A stretch of DNA of 64,000 nt, from the NCBI GenBank assembly GCA_963798455.1, contig CAWCTD010000003.1, forward strand, positions 1,550,001 through 1,614,000, in the 5' to 3' direction. Position 1 is the stretch's first letter. Every line of letters begins with the position of its first letter. The stretch comes from CAWCTD01 sp963798455. GTDB taxonomy: Bacteria; Acidobacteriota; Terriglobia; Bryobacterales; Bryobacteraceae. Positions 1-7,745 of the stretch are shown here, one piece after another. Both the position numbers and the translations under genes were made by a program. Below the pieces are notes generated by a model. That model worked only from the letters and a program-made list of their open reading frames with translations. It did not search any database and was not told the origin of the DNA.

Positions 1-600
1 GAAGCCGCCGCCGTTCTGCGTCTGGGTGGTCACTAGGCCGGCCTGGGTGTAGTCGTAGGACTGGCTCCAGGCGCCGCCGGTGCAGGACCCGCCGCCCCAA
101 CTGGTGGACGTCAGCCGTCCCCAGCCATTGACGCCCCCGTCGTAGACGAAGTTCGTGCGCTGGCAGAGGTCTTCCTGGCCCCCCGAGACCGGGTAGCGCC
201 GGATCTGGGTCACGCGCCGGTAGCTGTCGTAGGTGTACTGCACCTGCTGGTTCTTGGCGTCCGTCTTGGTGGCCACGGTGCCGTCCGCGTTGTAGGTGTA
301 GCTCACCGTGCCGTTTTCGGGGTTGGCTGCGCTGGTCAAACGGCCGGTGGCCAGGTCGTAGTTGAAGGTGCGGGTCTGGGTGGTCGAGCCCCGGGGCATG
401 GAAACCTGGATCAACTGGCTGCGCAGGTTGTACGTGTAGTTGGCCTGGACCTGGCCCAGGGACGGGTCCTGCTCGGTCACCTGGACCAGGTTGCCCATCG
501 CGTCCAGGGTGTACTTCTTCCATTTTCCGGCAGGGTCGGTCACGGTCACGGTGTCGCCCTGGCAAACGTAGGTGTTCGTCCCGGAGCTGGCCGGCCGGGC
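1..600 (-). pseudogene. RHS/YD-repeat core fragment, cut by the left edge
   Basis: The minus strand reads without a stop from about 600 to position 1 and encodes several YD repeats (for example YTYNADGTVATKTD at about 259-300 and SYDYTQAG at the edge). RHS proteins are large polymorphic toxin carriers whose repeats form a shell around a variable C-terminal toxin. The frame stays open up to 717 but has no plausible start codon and loses RHS likeness above about 600. It directly follows, in the same frame, the stop of the gene at 718-1482. This fits a displaced orphan core cassette whose tip lies left of the window. Whether it is expressed cannot be told here. Confidence 0.7.
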
Positions 601-717
601 GACGCAGAAGCCCGCGGGTCCACTTAGTCCCCTCGGCACTATCGGCGGAACACAGGTTATAAAGCCAGGACAGCGGACTCAGACGCCGACCAAAGGTTTC
701 GGGTTGCGTCACGGGTT

Positions 718-1482
718 TCAAGGGTTTGTCAGCTTCAGCTTGATGGGGTTAGTCCCGACGATTTCCTGCGGCTTGTAGAGCTGGAGGTCGGTGCCCATCA
801 TGCGCTCATAGATAACGACAGGGTCGGGTTCCAAACTACTCAGCTTGAAAAGGCCCAACTCGAAGCGGCCCGTCTTGGAGTCCAAAATCGCCGCGCCGGT
901 CTGCGGGTCATCGACGTTGAAGTCTTCCACCAGGAGCCACCATTCGGCATCTTCCGCCTTCATGGAGAGGTCCAAGGCCGCCGACGGGATCTCCTTGCGC
1001 GCCTCCCTGACCATGGCATCGAGAAAGGCTTTCTTCAAGGGTCCGGGTGGTGTGGGACGCCAGGCTTCAATCCGCGGAGGCATCCGCACAAGGCACCACT
1101 GGTCGGGATGGATCTCGTAAGTCTTCAAGTACCAATCGAAACTGCTCTGCATTTCGCCGGGATTCCATCCATACGCCGCGCCAGCGGGAGGGATGAGACG
1201 TGGGTCAATTCGCAAGATTTCCCGGTAAAAATCATCGCCCGGTGGACGCGGAGGGTTGACTCTCGTCCTCATCAATGGAAGATCGATGTAGAGTGCGGTT
1301 TCCGCACGCACTGCCAGGACTCTTGTTCCCATGCTTGCCTTCTGTACAAATGTCAAGGGGTATTCGAGCTTCCCGCCCTCATAGCAAAGATAGTGCTCGA
1401 TCAGGCGCCTCTCCACCGGGGTCAGTCTGCAATCGGGGTATTGCTGCAACCAACAAAGCATGACAATGAACAGGTACATCAC
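718..1482 (-). CDS. Hypothetical protein, candidate RHS immunity protein
   Basis: A 254-residue protein that I do not recognise. It starts six bases after the stop of the RHS tip gene on the same strand and is followed by an orphan RHS core fragment, the usual place of an immunity gene in polymorphic toxin loci. The first 12 residues are hydrophobic (MMYLFIVMLCWL), so it may carry a short signal or anchor. That would suit protection against a toxin acting on the cell wall. The rest is soluble, rich in Pro, Trp and acidic residues, with no motif I can name. The immunity role is inferred from position only. Confidence 0.5.
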   Translation of the reverse strand: MMYLFIVMLCWLQQYPDCRLTPVERRLIEHYLCYEGGKLEYPLTFVQKASMGTRVLAVRAETALYIDLPLMRTRVNPPRPPGDDFYREILRIDPRLIPPAGAAYGWNPGEMQSSFDWYLKTYEIHPDQWCLVRMPPRIEAWRPTPPGPLKKAFLDAMVREARKEIPSAALDLSMKAEDAEWWLLVEDFNVDDPQTGAAILDSKTGRFELGLFKLSSLEPDPVVIYERMMGTDLQLYKPQEIVGTNPIKLKLTNP

Positions 1483-1488
1483 GGTCCC

Positions 1489-2835
1489 TCACGGCGCAAA
1501 GACAGGCCTCTGCGGGTGCACCATTACAGGGGGCGCGCCGCGCTGAGCCCCACCCGGGCTAGGCGCAGGGGGGGCAACCCTGCTAATCCCCCAGAAGTAC
1601 ATGTACTTTGTCACTCTCTGACTACCCTGCCATCCGGTCCAGGGAAGTATGGGGCCCCGCACACCCACATAGCCGTACGGGTGAGTGCCCAACTGATAGC
1701 CCTTACTGTTGAAATAGACCGCGTTTCCGACCGGGTTGTAGACATTTGGCAGAGCGCCGAACCCCCCATGTTTGAAACCCACTGTCTGTGCCATGATGGC
1801 GGCCCCCAGCTTGATCCCCTCGATCAGCCCGTCGCAGTCGCCCGACGTGGCGGAACCAGCCAGCGCGTTCGTGAGTGCGGTGTACGCCGTGCCCTGCATG
1901 TCGCCGTTGGTCTCCCAGATGTCACTGGCTATCATGACTACCGTACCCAGGCTGGACGAGCTCGCGCCAAAATCGGGGATGGTCCCGCGCAAGTTGTAGC
2001 GATTGATGAACGTATAGCCCACTCCCATCATGGCAACGTTCATCCCTCCATCCGAGGCACTGTCCGGCCGTATTTCGCCCCACATCGCAAGAGCCATCCT
2101 TCCCCAATCGCCGCGGGCGAAATCCGTGAGTGCGTTCTCACCCCCATACCCTGATCGGCTCAAAATCTCCCCATACACCCGGCTTGTGCAGTCGTACGGG
2201 CCATAGGTGACCGGGATGGTGATGTCGAGCCCTTCCGGATCGTTGAGGTTTACCGGATCATTCTGAACGTAAGCGTACAGGTTGAAACTCTGCGGGTTAG
2301 TCGGGGCGAATGGTTCACTCGGGTCGGGGCTGGTGAACCTGGCGATAGTGCTTGAGTAGTAGCGGTTTTGGGCGTAGTCCAGGGCGGTGACCTGGTCGCG
2401 GTAGTAGGTCGCGAACTTGGTGCGGTCCGCGGTGGTGGTGGTCGCTTCCTCGCCGCAGGGGAAGTACTCGTTGGTGGCGCCGTTGTTGCGCAACACCACC
2501 GAGCCCATCCGGTCCAGCGACACCGGCCCCGCCGCCAGCCCCTGCGAGGCTTCCGCCCAGATCAGCTTACCGCCGAAGTACACGTTGTAGTCGTAGTCGA
2601 TGCCGTCGCCGTAGGTCGCCAGCAGGTTGCCCTCCTCCCCGTGGAAGTACACCAAGGTCCGGCTCGGCTCCTGCTTCCACACCCGCCGGCCGGAGGGGTC
2701 GTATCCGTAAAGCTCCGTCCCGTTGTAGGTGTGCACGGCGTCCTCGCTCGTGGCTCGTGGCACGTGGCTTGTGGAAACCGATTCTGGCATCGCTGTCCGT
2801 ATCCTACAGGCTACAGGCCACGGGCCACAAGCCAT
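1489..2835 (-). CDS. RHS protein C-terminal part with SleB-like toxin tip
   Basis: Up to 448 residues. Residues about 35-200 are RHS core ending in the conserved boundary (RYYSSTIARFTSPDP, then NLYAYVQNDPVNLNDPEG at about 185-202). Everything after residue 203 is a variable tip. The tip contains MWGEIRP (Glu254), VGYTFINRY (273-280) and PVGNAVYFNS (368-377). These resemble the catalytic Glu region, the 'VLNRV' segment and the 'GALYF' segment of SleB-type cell-wall hydrolases. That assignment is by eye and tentative. The first 35 residues come from a low-complexity repeat and are not RHS, so the true start is unclear; the gene has probably lost its long N-terminal part. Confidence 0.65.
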   Translation of the reverse strand: MACGPWPVACRIRTAMPESVSTSHVPRATSEDAVHTYNGTELYGYDPSGRRVWKQEPSRTLVYFHGEEGNLLATYGDGIDYDYNVYFGGKLIWAEASQGLAAGPVSLDRMGSVVLRNNGATNEYFPCGEEATTTTADRTKFATYYRDQVTALDYAQNRYYSSTIARFTSPDPSEPFAPTNPQSFNLYAYVQNDPVNLNDPEGLDITIPVTYGPYDCTSRVYGEILSRSGYGGENALTDFARGDWGRMALAMWGEIRPDSASDGGMNVAMMGVGYTFINRYNLRGTIPDFGASSSSLGTVVMIASDIWETNGDMQGTAYTALTNALAGSATSGDCDGLIEGIKLGAAIMAQTVGFKHGGFGALPNVYNPVGNAVYFNSKGYQLGTHPYGYVGVRGPILPWTGWQGSQRVTKYMYFWGISRVAPPAPSPGGAQRGAPPVMVHPQRPVFAP

Positions 2836-2836
2836 C
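2741..2836. repeat. Low-complexity inverted repeat inside the RHS locus
   Basis: Two arms built from short variants of 'gtggc(t/c)(c/t)gtgg' face each other: CTCGTGGCTCGTGGCACGTG at about 2748-2767 and the complementary-type CAGGCCACGGGCCACAAGCC at 2814-2833. The unit breaks the RHS reading frame between the core sliver at 2867-2944 and the core at 2741 and below. It could be a REP-like element or a scar of recombination. Confidence 0.5.
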
Positions 2837-2866
2837 CTCCGTGAAACTCAGGGCGCACCAACTCGG

Positions 2867-2944
2867 TTTCTTGGCGTCGGTCTTGGTGGCCAACGTGCCG
2901 TCGGCATTGTAGGTGTAGCTGACGGTTCCATTCTCCGGAAGGTT
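2867..2944 (-). pseudogene. RHS core sliver
   Basis: A 26-codon piece encoding one YD repeat (YTYNADGTLATKTDAKK), nearly the same as the repeat at about 252-318 in the left fragment. It is in a different frame from the main RHS ORF and is separated from it by the low-complexity repeat. It therefore looks like a remnant left by recombination between RHS cores. Confidence 0.6.
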
Positions 2945-3137
2945 CAATTTGCGCTGAAGTGACTTTTTTTCTAAGGGAAATGAGGGGGTGCTACCCGTGA
3001 CCGGAATACTAAGTAAGAAATTTCTGTAGGCGAATACTGACTGCCGCTCCCCGAGGCCCACAAGACCGCCGCCTAGCGGGCCGCTGAAAACCGCTTGCTT
3101 ACGCGCGCGGCTCGGAATCGAGCACACACGTTTGCAG

Positions 3138-3188
3138 CGGCTCACCGAGCCGCGACCGTGAGGGAGCGGTCCTGCCGAGCCGTTTTTT
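3138..3188 (+). terminator. Nested hairpins with T-run
   Basis: CGGCTC at 3138-3143 can pair with GAGCCG at 3147-3152 or with GAGCCG at 3177-3182. A second small stem lies between (GACCG 3154-3158, CGGTC 3167-3171). Six T residues follow at 3183-3188. On the plus strand this has the form of an intrinsic terminator, though no plus-strand gene precedes it. It could also be a dispersed palindromic repeat. Confidence 0.35.
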
Positions 3189-4288
3189 CAGCGTCCCGCC
3201 AGCACGCCGTACGCTCGCCGGGCAACGATCACCTCTTCGTTGGTCGCCAGCGCGAGGACAGCCACCGGGGCGCTGTCCGGCGAAACCAGCCGGTCTCCCT
3301 TCCCCAGCTCGTTGCGCCGCGGGTCCAGCCGGATGCCGAGAAACTCTAGGCCCGCGCAGCAAGCCGAGCGCAGCCGCGCGGAGTTCTCTCCGATGCCTCC
3401 CGTGAAGGCGACGGCATCCACGCCGCCCATGGCCGCCGCGTAGGCGCCGATGGTTTTCCGGACCTCGTAGGCGAGCACCTGGAGCGCCAGCGCCGCGTCC
3501 GCGCTGCCCGCCGCGGCCGCCTGCTCCAGGTCCCTGACGTCGCCGCCGGCGACGCCCGCGAGGCCCGCCAGCCCGCCCCCCCTGGCCAGTTGCTCGCGCA
3601 CCTGGCTCACCGCCCATCCCCGCTTCTCCATCATGTACAGCACCGCGAAGGCGTCCAGATCGCCCGGCCTCGTGGCGTTCTCCAACCCCGACTGCGGCGA
3701 GAAGCCCATGGTGGTGTCCACGGATCTTCCCCGGTCGATGGCGCACATCGAAGAACTGCCTCCCAGGTGGCAGCTTACGAGGCAAAACGAATCCTTTGGT
3801 TTCCCTAGAAGCTCGGCCACGCGCTCACCGATATATCTGTGCGAAGCCCCATGGAAGCCGTACCGCCTTATGCCGTACTTCTCTCGCCATTCCGGGGGCA
3901 CCCCGTAGCGGGCGGCGTGCTCGGGCATGGTGGCGTGGAACTCCGTTTCGAAGGCGGCGATCAGCGGGATGCCGGGCATCGCCTCGCGAAAGGCCCGGAT
4001 GGCCGCCAGGTAGATCGCGTTGTGGGCCGGCGCGGCCGGCAGGAATTCCTCCATCGCATCCAGGACGGCGTCGTCGATGACGAAGGTGCCGCGGTAGCGC
4101 GGGCCCGCGAGCACGGCCTTGAACGCCACGGCGTCGATCCGGGTGTCGCCGACCTGGATCTCGGTGACTGCCTCGCGGTAGTCCTTCACGCGCTCCAGGC
4201 GTCCCTTGGCGAGGATGCGCTCGGAGGGCATCTCGAGAATCTGATACTTCAATGAGGTGGAGCCAAGATTGGGTATGAGGAGATTCAT
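3188..4288 (-). CDS. Acetate/propionate kinase family protein, divergent
   Basis: A 366-residue ASKHA-fold kinase resembling AckA. Seen: N-terminal NLGSTSLKYQ (residues 7-16), RYGFHGASHRY around His146, the CHLGGSSSMCAI phosphate loop at 173-184, ATRPGD around Arg207 and AFTGGIGENS near the C-terminus. Acetate kinase interconverts acetyl phosphate and acetate with ADP/ATP. Two usually fixed positions differ: the 'HRVVHGG' arginine segment reads FKAVLAGP, and 'FDTAFH' reads FETEFH (Glu114). The substrate may therefore not be acetate. I chose the ATG at 4288, which gives the family's normal N-terminus; longer versions start upstream. No phosphotransacetylase gene is next to it. Confidence 0.8.
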   Translation of the reverse strand: MNLLIPNLGSTSLKYQILEMPSERILAKGRLERVKDYREAVTEIQVGDTRIDAVAFKAVLAGPRYRGTFVIDDAVLDAMEEFLPAAPAHNAIYLAAIRAFREAMPGIPLIAAFETEFHATMPEHAARYGVPPEWREKYGIRRYGFHGASHRYIGERVAELLGKPKDSFCLVSCHLGGSSSMCAIDRGRSVDTTMGFSPQSGLENATRPGDLDAFAVLYMMEKRGWAVSQVREQLARGGGLAGLAGVAGGDVRDLEQAAAAGSADAALALQVLAYEVRKTIGAYAAAMGGVDAVAFTGGIGENSARLRSACCAGLEFLGIRLDPRRNELGKGDRLVSPDSAPVAVLALATNEEVIVARRAYGVLAGR

Positions 4289-4394
4289 CACAGTGTCCAT
4301 CGGCCAGCTATCATACAACACTGCTCCGGTCGCCTCCGCTTGACCCGGGCAGGGCAAGCATTGTACCCTCACGTTTCAATCGGGAATACGATCC

Positions 4395-5441
4395 ATGACT
4401 CTACCGGCCACCTACGCGTCCGCCTTGCTGATCACAATCCTCGGCCTGCTCTGCCTGGGGAGCTGGATCAACTGCCTCAAGCTCACCAAGAAATGGCGCT
4501 TTGAGCTGTTCTACTACGACTTCGCCATCGGCGCCGCCGTGGCTGCCGTTTTGGTGGCCTTCACGCTGGGCACGCTGGGCTCCGATGGGTTCACCTTTCT
4601 GGATGACCTGATGCGCGCCGGCAAACGCAACATGGCCTTCGGGATTGCCGCGGGAGGGATCTTCAACCTCGGGTACATGCTGTTGGTCGGCGCCGTGACC
4701 CTCATGGGTATGGCGGTAGCCTTTCCCCTTGGCCTCGGAATGGCGATTCTGGTCTCCTCTCTGCTCAGCTACATCGCCAAACCCCAGGGCAACCCGACCA
4801 TGGTATTCACTGGCTTGGGGTTGGTGACGCTGGCCCTCGTTCTCGACGCCATCACCCACCGTTCCCTGTCTCTGTTCAGGGAAATACAGAGGATGAAAGC
4901 AGGCGAGCACCGCACCCTGCGGCCATCGGTGTCGTGGAAAGGGACCGTGTTGAGCCTCATCGCGGGCCTCTTGATCGGCGTCATCACTCCCCTGCTCTCC
5001 ATGGCTAGGACCGGAGACACGGGACTTGGCCCGTACGCTCTGGCAGTCATGTTCTCCGCGGGGCTCCTTTTCTCCACGCTCGTTTACAACCTCTACTTCA
5101 TGAACTTGCCTCTGAGCGGGAGGCCGCTGGAGATGCTGGAGTATTTCCGCGGCCGGTTCCGCCAGCACCTGTTCGGGCTCCTCGGCGGCGTGATTTGGGC
5201 AGCGGGCCTGATCGCGAGTTTTGTCACCGCCAGTGCTCCTGACGAGGTGCGCGTAGCACCCGGCGCCAGCTTCGCGGTGTTGCAGGCAGCCCCACTGGTC
5301 ACCGCCTTGTGGGGACTTCTGGCATGGAAGGAACTCAAAGGGGCCGATGTACGCGTCAAGTCATGGCTGGTGCTGACGCTATTCCTGTTCCTGGCGGGAC
5401 TGGTGATGCTGGCGCTGGCTCCGTTCCCCGCGGCGCTTTGA
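4395..5441 (+). CDS. GRP/ureide-permease-like DMT transporter (paralogue 1)
   Basis: A 348-residue integral membrane protein with about ten hydrophobic segments and the conserved starts 'LCLGSWINCLKLTKKWRFELFYYD' (residues about 20-43, written here only as a landmark of its W-R-F-E-L-F-Y-Y-D core) and KPQGNP near 130. Proteins of this type are annotated as GRP-family sugar transporters in the drug/metabolite transporter superfamily. The substrate is not known; sugar uptake is likely. It is divergent from the kinase gene with about 100 bp between them. A clear paralogue lies at 45640-46674, sharing the same W-R-F-E-L-x-Y-Y-D and P-Q-G-N-P-T motifs. Confidence 0.8.
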   Translation: MTLPATYASALLITILGLLCLGSWINCLKLTKKWRFELFYYDFAIGAAVAAVLVAFTLGTLGSDGFTFLDDLMRAGKRNMAFGIAAGGIFNLGYMLLVGAVTLMGMAVAFPLGLGMAILVSSLLSYIAKPQGNPTMVFTGLGLVTLALVLDAITHRSLSLFREIQRMKAGEHRTLRPSVSWKGTVLSLIAGLLIGVITPLLSMARTGDTGLGPYALAVMFSAGLLFSTLVYNLYFMNLPLSGRPLEMLEYFRGRFRQHLFGLLGGVIWAAGLIASFVTASAPDEVRVAPGASFAVLQAAPLVTALWGLLAWKELKGADVRVKSWLVLTLFLFLAGLVMLALAPFPAAL

Positions 5442-5447
5442 ACGGAC

Positions 5448-6614
5448 TCAACCCAATTCCGCCAACAGGCTGGTCAGATGTTCCCGGGAGGGGACGCTTC
5501 CCTGCGCCATGAGCGCGTTCCCGCCGCCGCGTCCTCCGAGCCTGGCAAGCGCGGCCTTCAGCATTTCTCCGGCGTGCGCTCCGGCGTCCGCCGAGAGAGC
5601 CAGCAGCACGGCCGGCGGATCCTCGATGGCCCCCACGAAGACCGCCTTCGGCTGGGCGGTGAAGCCTTGCGCTAATGCGCGCAACTCCTCGTCGATCGAT
5701 CCGGCGGGCCGGCGTTGGATCGCCCGGCGTACGCCATCCGGCCCCGGTGGGGTGGCCTGGTACAACTCCTGCCCCTGGTACCGCGCCAGCGCTCCGGCCA
5801 ATCGGCGGCGGGTCTTTTCCGCCGCTTCCAGTGCATCCCTCTGCGCCGCCGCCAGCGCGGGCGTTTCGTCCAGCGGCGACGAAAACAGCCGCGCGATGCG
5901 GGACAGCGCCTCATAATCGTCCCTGGCGCGCCGCACGGCGCGCAGGCCGCACAGGAACTCTATCCGCACGTTGCCGCGTATCTTGTCGAGCTTGCGGATG
6001 AGCACCAGCCCGATTTCCCCGGTAGCCCGGACGTGAGTGCCGCCACAAGGGCTTCGGTCCAAGCCCTCAATGCACACAATGCGAAGCATCCCTTCGCGAT
6101 CGGACGGCCGCCGCAGGTGCTGCGCCTCCGCGGCCGCTTCAAACACGATCGAGACCGGGCGGTTCTCCCAAACCTGCTGGTTCACCCGCATTTCAACGGC
6201 GAGCACCTCTTCGGGCCCGAGGCTGGCAACGGCCACTTCAATGCTGGAGCTGTCGGAACCTAAATGGAACCCCACGGTCTCGATCCCGTACAAGTCGATG
6301 AGCGCGGCCGAGAGCAGGTGCTGGCCGGTGTGCTGTTGCATGTGGTCGAATCGCCGTGCCCAGTCAAGCTGGCAGGCGACCTCAACGTCCTCCACGACCC
6401 CGGAGGTGATGTGAGCGATACGCTTATCCTCGTCGATCACGTCCAGGACCGGCACGCCGCCGATCTCGCCGGTGTCGTGGGGCTGCCCTCCCGAGGTGGG
6501 GTAGAAGGCCGTGCGGTCCAGGTAGATTCTGAGGCCGTCCCCGGATCGTTCGACAATATGCGCGGAGAACTCGCTCAGATAGGCATCGTGGTAGTACAGC
6601 CGCGTCGTCGTCAT
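5448..6614 (-). CDS. AlaX-type alanyl-tRNA editing protein with DHHA1 domain
   Basis: A 388-residue trans-editing protein that hydrolyses mischarged Ser- or Gly-tRNA(Ala). It corresponds to the second additional domain of AlaRS. The N-terminal part has the glycine-rich YPTSGGQ motif (38-44). The metal ligands are His95/His99 (HTGQH) and Cys190/His194 (CGGTH). The C-terminal part ends in RGGGNALMAQG, typical of a DHHA1 domain, so this is a long-form AlaX. It is convergent with the transporter gene (7-bp gap). nuoA lies upstream on the same strand. Start at the ATG at 6614 gives a normal N-terminus. Confidence 0.9.
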   Translation of the reverse strand: MTTTRLYYHDAYLSEFSAHIVERSGDGLRIYLDRTAFYPTSGGQPHDTGEIGGVPVLDVIDEDKRIAHITSGVVEDVEVACQLDWARRFDHMQQHTGQHLLSAALIDLYGIETVGFHLGSDSSSIEVAVASLGPEEVLAVEMRVNQQVWENRPVSIVFEAAAEAQHLRRPSDREGMLRIVCIEGLDRSPCGGTHVRATGEIGLVLIRKLDKIRGNVRIEFLCGLRAVRRARDDYEALSRIARLFSSPLDETPALAAAQRDALEAAEKTRRRLAGALARYQGQELYQATPPGPDGVRRAIQRRPAGSIDEELRALAQGFTAQPKAVFVGAIEDPPAVLLALSADAGAHAGEMLKAALARLGGRGGGNALMAQGSVPSREHLTSLLAELG

Positions 6615-6630
6615 GCCGTCCTGCGCCGGG

Positions 6631-6646
6631 GCCGGACATGTCCGGC
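6631..6646. terminator. 16-bp perfect palindrome after nuoA
   Basis: GCCGGACATGTCCGGC is a perfect 16-bp dyad between the end of nuoA and the start of the AlaX gene (both minus strand). There is no T-run, so it may be a weak terminator, a processing site or a protein-binding dyad. Confidence 0.35.
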
Positions 6647-6648
6647 GC

Positions 6649-7005
6649 CTACACCCATTCCAGCGCGCCCTTCTTGTACGCCCAGACGTAGCCCACGACC
6701 AGGATCAGCAGGAAGACGGCGACCTCGGCCACCCCGAACCAACCCAGCCTGTGGTACCTGACTGCCCACGGGTACAGAAAGATCGTCTCCACATCGAAGA
6801 TCACGAACAAGATGGCGATGATGTAGAAGCGGACCGTGTACCGGCCGCGCGAGTCGGAGGCGGCTTTGATGCCGCACTCATAGGCCTCCATCTTGACCAC
6901 CGTCGGCGCCGACGGGCGCAGCAGCTTGGCCACCATCAGCAGCACAATCGGAAACAGGATCGCGCACACCAAGTAGATGAAAATCGACACATACCCTTGT
7001 GGCAT
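6649..7005 (-). CDS. nuoA: NADH-quinone oxidoreductase subunit A
   Basis: A 118-residue subunit of the membrane arm of respiratory complex I. Three transmembrane segments are visible (about 8-29, 62-82, 90-110). Also present are the family signature YECGI (about 42-46), followed by RFYIIAILFVIFDVETIFLYPW, a core unique to NuoA/ND3 (given here only as landmark D-V-E at about 71-73). Its length is normal. No other nuo gene is next to it, so in this genome nuoA has split from the main nuo cluster or is an extra copy. Confidence 0.95.
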   Translation of the reverse strand: MPQGYVSIFIYLVCAILFPIVLLMVAKLLRPSAPTVVKMEAYECGIKAASDSRGRYTVRFYIIAILFVIFDVETIFLYPWAVRYHRLGWFGVAEVAVFLLILVVGYVWAYKKGALEWV

Positions 7006-7023
7006 GAACTTTTCACTATATCA

Positions 7024-7044
7024 CGGACCGCCGCGGACGGTCCG
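7024..7044. promoter_or_regulatory. Dyad in the nuoA-cysE divergent region
   Basis: CGGACCG (7024-7030) and CGGTCCG (7038-7044) form a 7-bp inverted repeat with a 7-bp loop between the divergent starts of nuoA and cysE. GATAAT at 7056-7061 could be a -10 element for cysE, which starts at 7072. An operator role is inference. Confidence 0.3.
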
Positions 7045-7071
7045 GAGCGCATAAGCGATAATAGGACTAAC

Positions 7072-7734
7072 ATGTTACGGGCCATCAGGGAACAGATCGA
7101 CACCATCTTCCGGGAAGATCCCGCGGCAAAAAGCGTGATCGAGATCTTCTTCTGCTACCCCGGATTCCATGCGATTCTTCTGCACCGCATGGCGCACGAA
7201 CTCTACCAGATGCGGCTGACGTTTCTGGCTCGCGTAGTCAGCCAGTTCAGCCGCGCACTCACGGGCATCGAGATCCACCCCGGCGCGAAAATCGGCCGCA
7301 GGTTCTTCATCGACCACGGCATGGGCGTGGTGATTGGAGAGACCGCCGAAATCGGCGACGACGTGCTGCTCTATCAGGGCGTGACCTTGGGCGGAACCGG
7401 CAAGGAAAAAGGCAAGCGGCATCCCACCCTCGGCAATCACATCGTGATCGGAACGGGGGCCAAAGTTCTGGGGAACATCCGCATTGGCGACCATGTGAAG
7501 ATCGGCGCGGGGTCGGTCGTGGTCCATCCGGTGCCGGACCATTCGACCGTGGTGGGCATTCCCGGGCGGATTGTTCGCGTCCGCGGGGAGACCCCCGACA
7601 ACACCCTGGAGCACGGCCACCTGCCCGACCCCGAGGGCCAGGCGATCGAGGATCTGGCCGAGCGCATCGAGCAGCTCGAGGGGCAGGTTCAGGCGCTTCT
7701 CGGCGCGCAAGCGGAAGCCCGGCAGGGGCGTTAG
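7072..7734 (+). CDS. cysE: Serine O-acetyltransferase
   Basis: A 220-residue enzyme making O-acetyl-L-serine from serine and acetyl-CoA, the first step of cysteine synthesis. A short helical N-terminal part (FFCYPGFHAILLHRMAHELY) is followed by the left-handed beta-helix hexapeptide repeats: HPGAKIG, FIDHGMGVVIGETAEIGDD and LGGTGKEKGKRHPTLG, ending in VVGIPGRIVR. This is the short SAT type. The C-terminal 35 residues are a charged helix (ERIEQLEGQVQAL). The ATG at 7072 fits the family start; an upstream in-frame extension to 6613 runs through the intergenic region and is rejected. Confidence 0.93.
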   Translation: MLRAIREQIDTIFREDPAAKSVIEIFFCYPGFHAILLHRMAHELYQMRLTFLARVVSQFSRALTGIEIHPGAKIGRRFFIDHGMGVVIGETAEIGDDVLLYQGVTLGGTGKEKGKRHPTLGNHIVIGTGAKVLGNIRIGDHVKIGAGSVVVHPVPDHSTVVGIPGRIVRVRGETPDNTLEHGHLPDPEGQAIEDLAERIEQLEGQVQALLGAQAEARQGR

Positions 7735-7745
7735 CGAATGAGGTC

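Noticed and set aside
1108..2154. Long plus-strand open frame opposite the RHS genes
   Set aside because: Its translation is typical of the reverse complement of a GC-rich gene (many Arg, His, Pro), with no recognisable domain.
6613..7071. Long N-terminal extension of cysE
   Set aside because: It runs antisense through nuoA, has no family likeness, and the ATG at 7072 gives a standard serine acetyltransferase.
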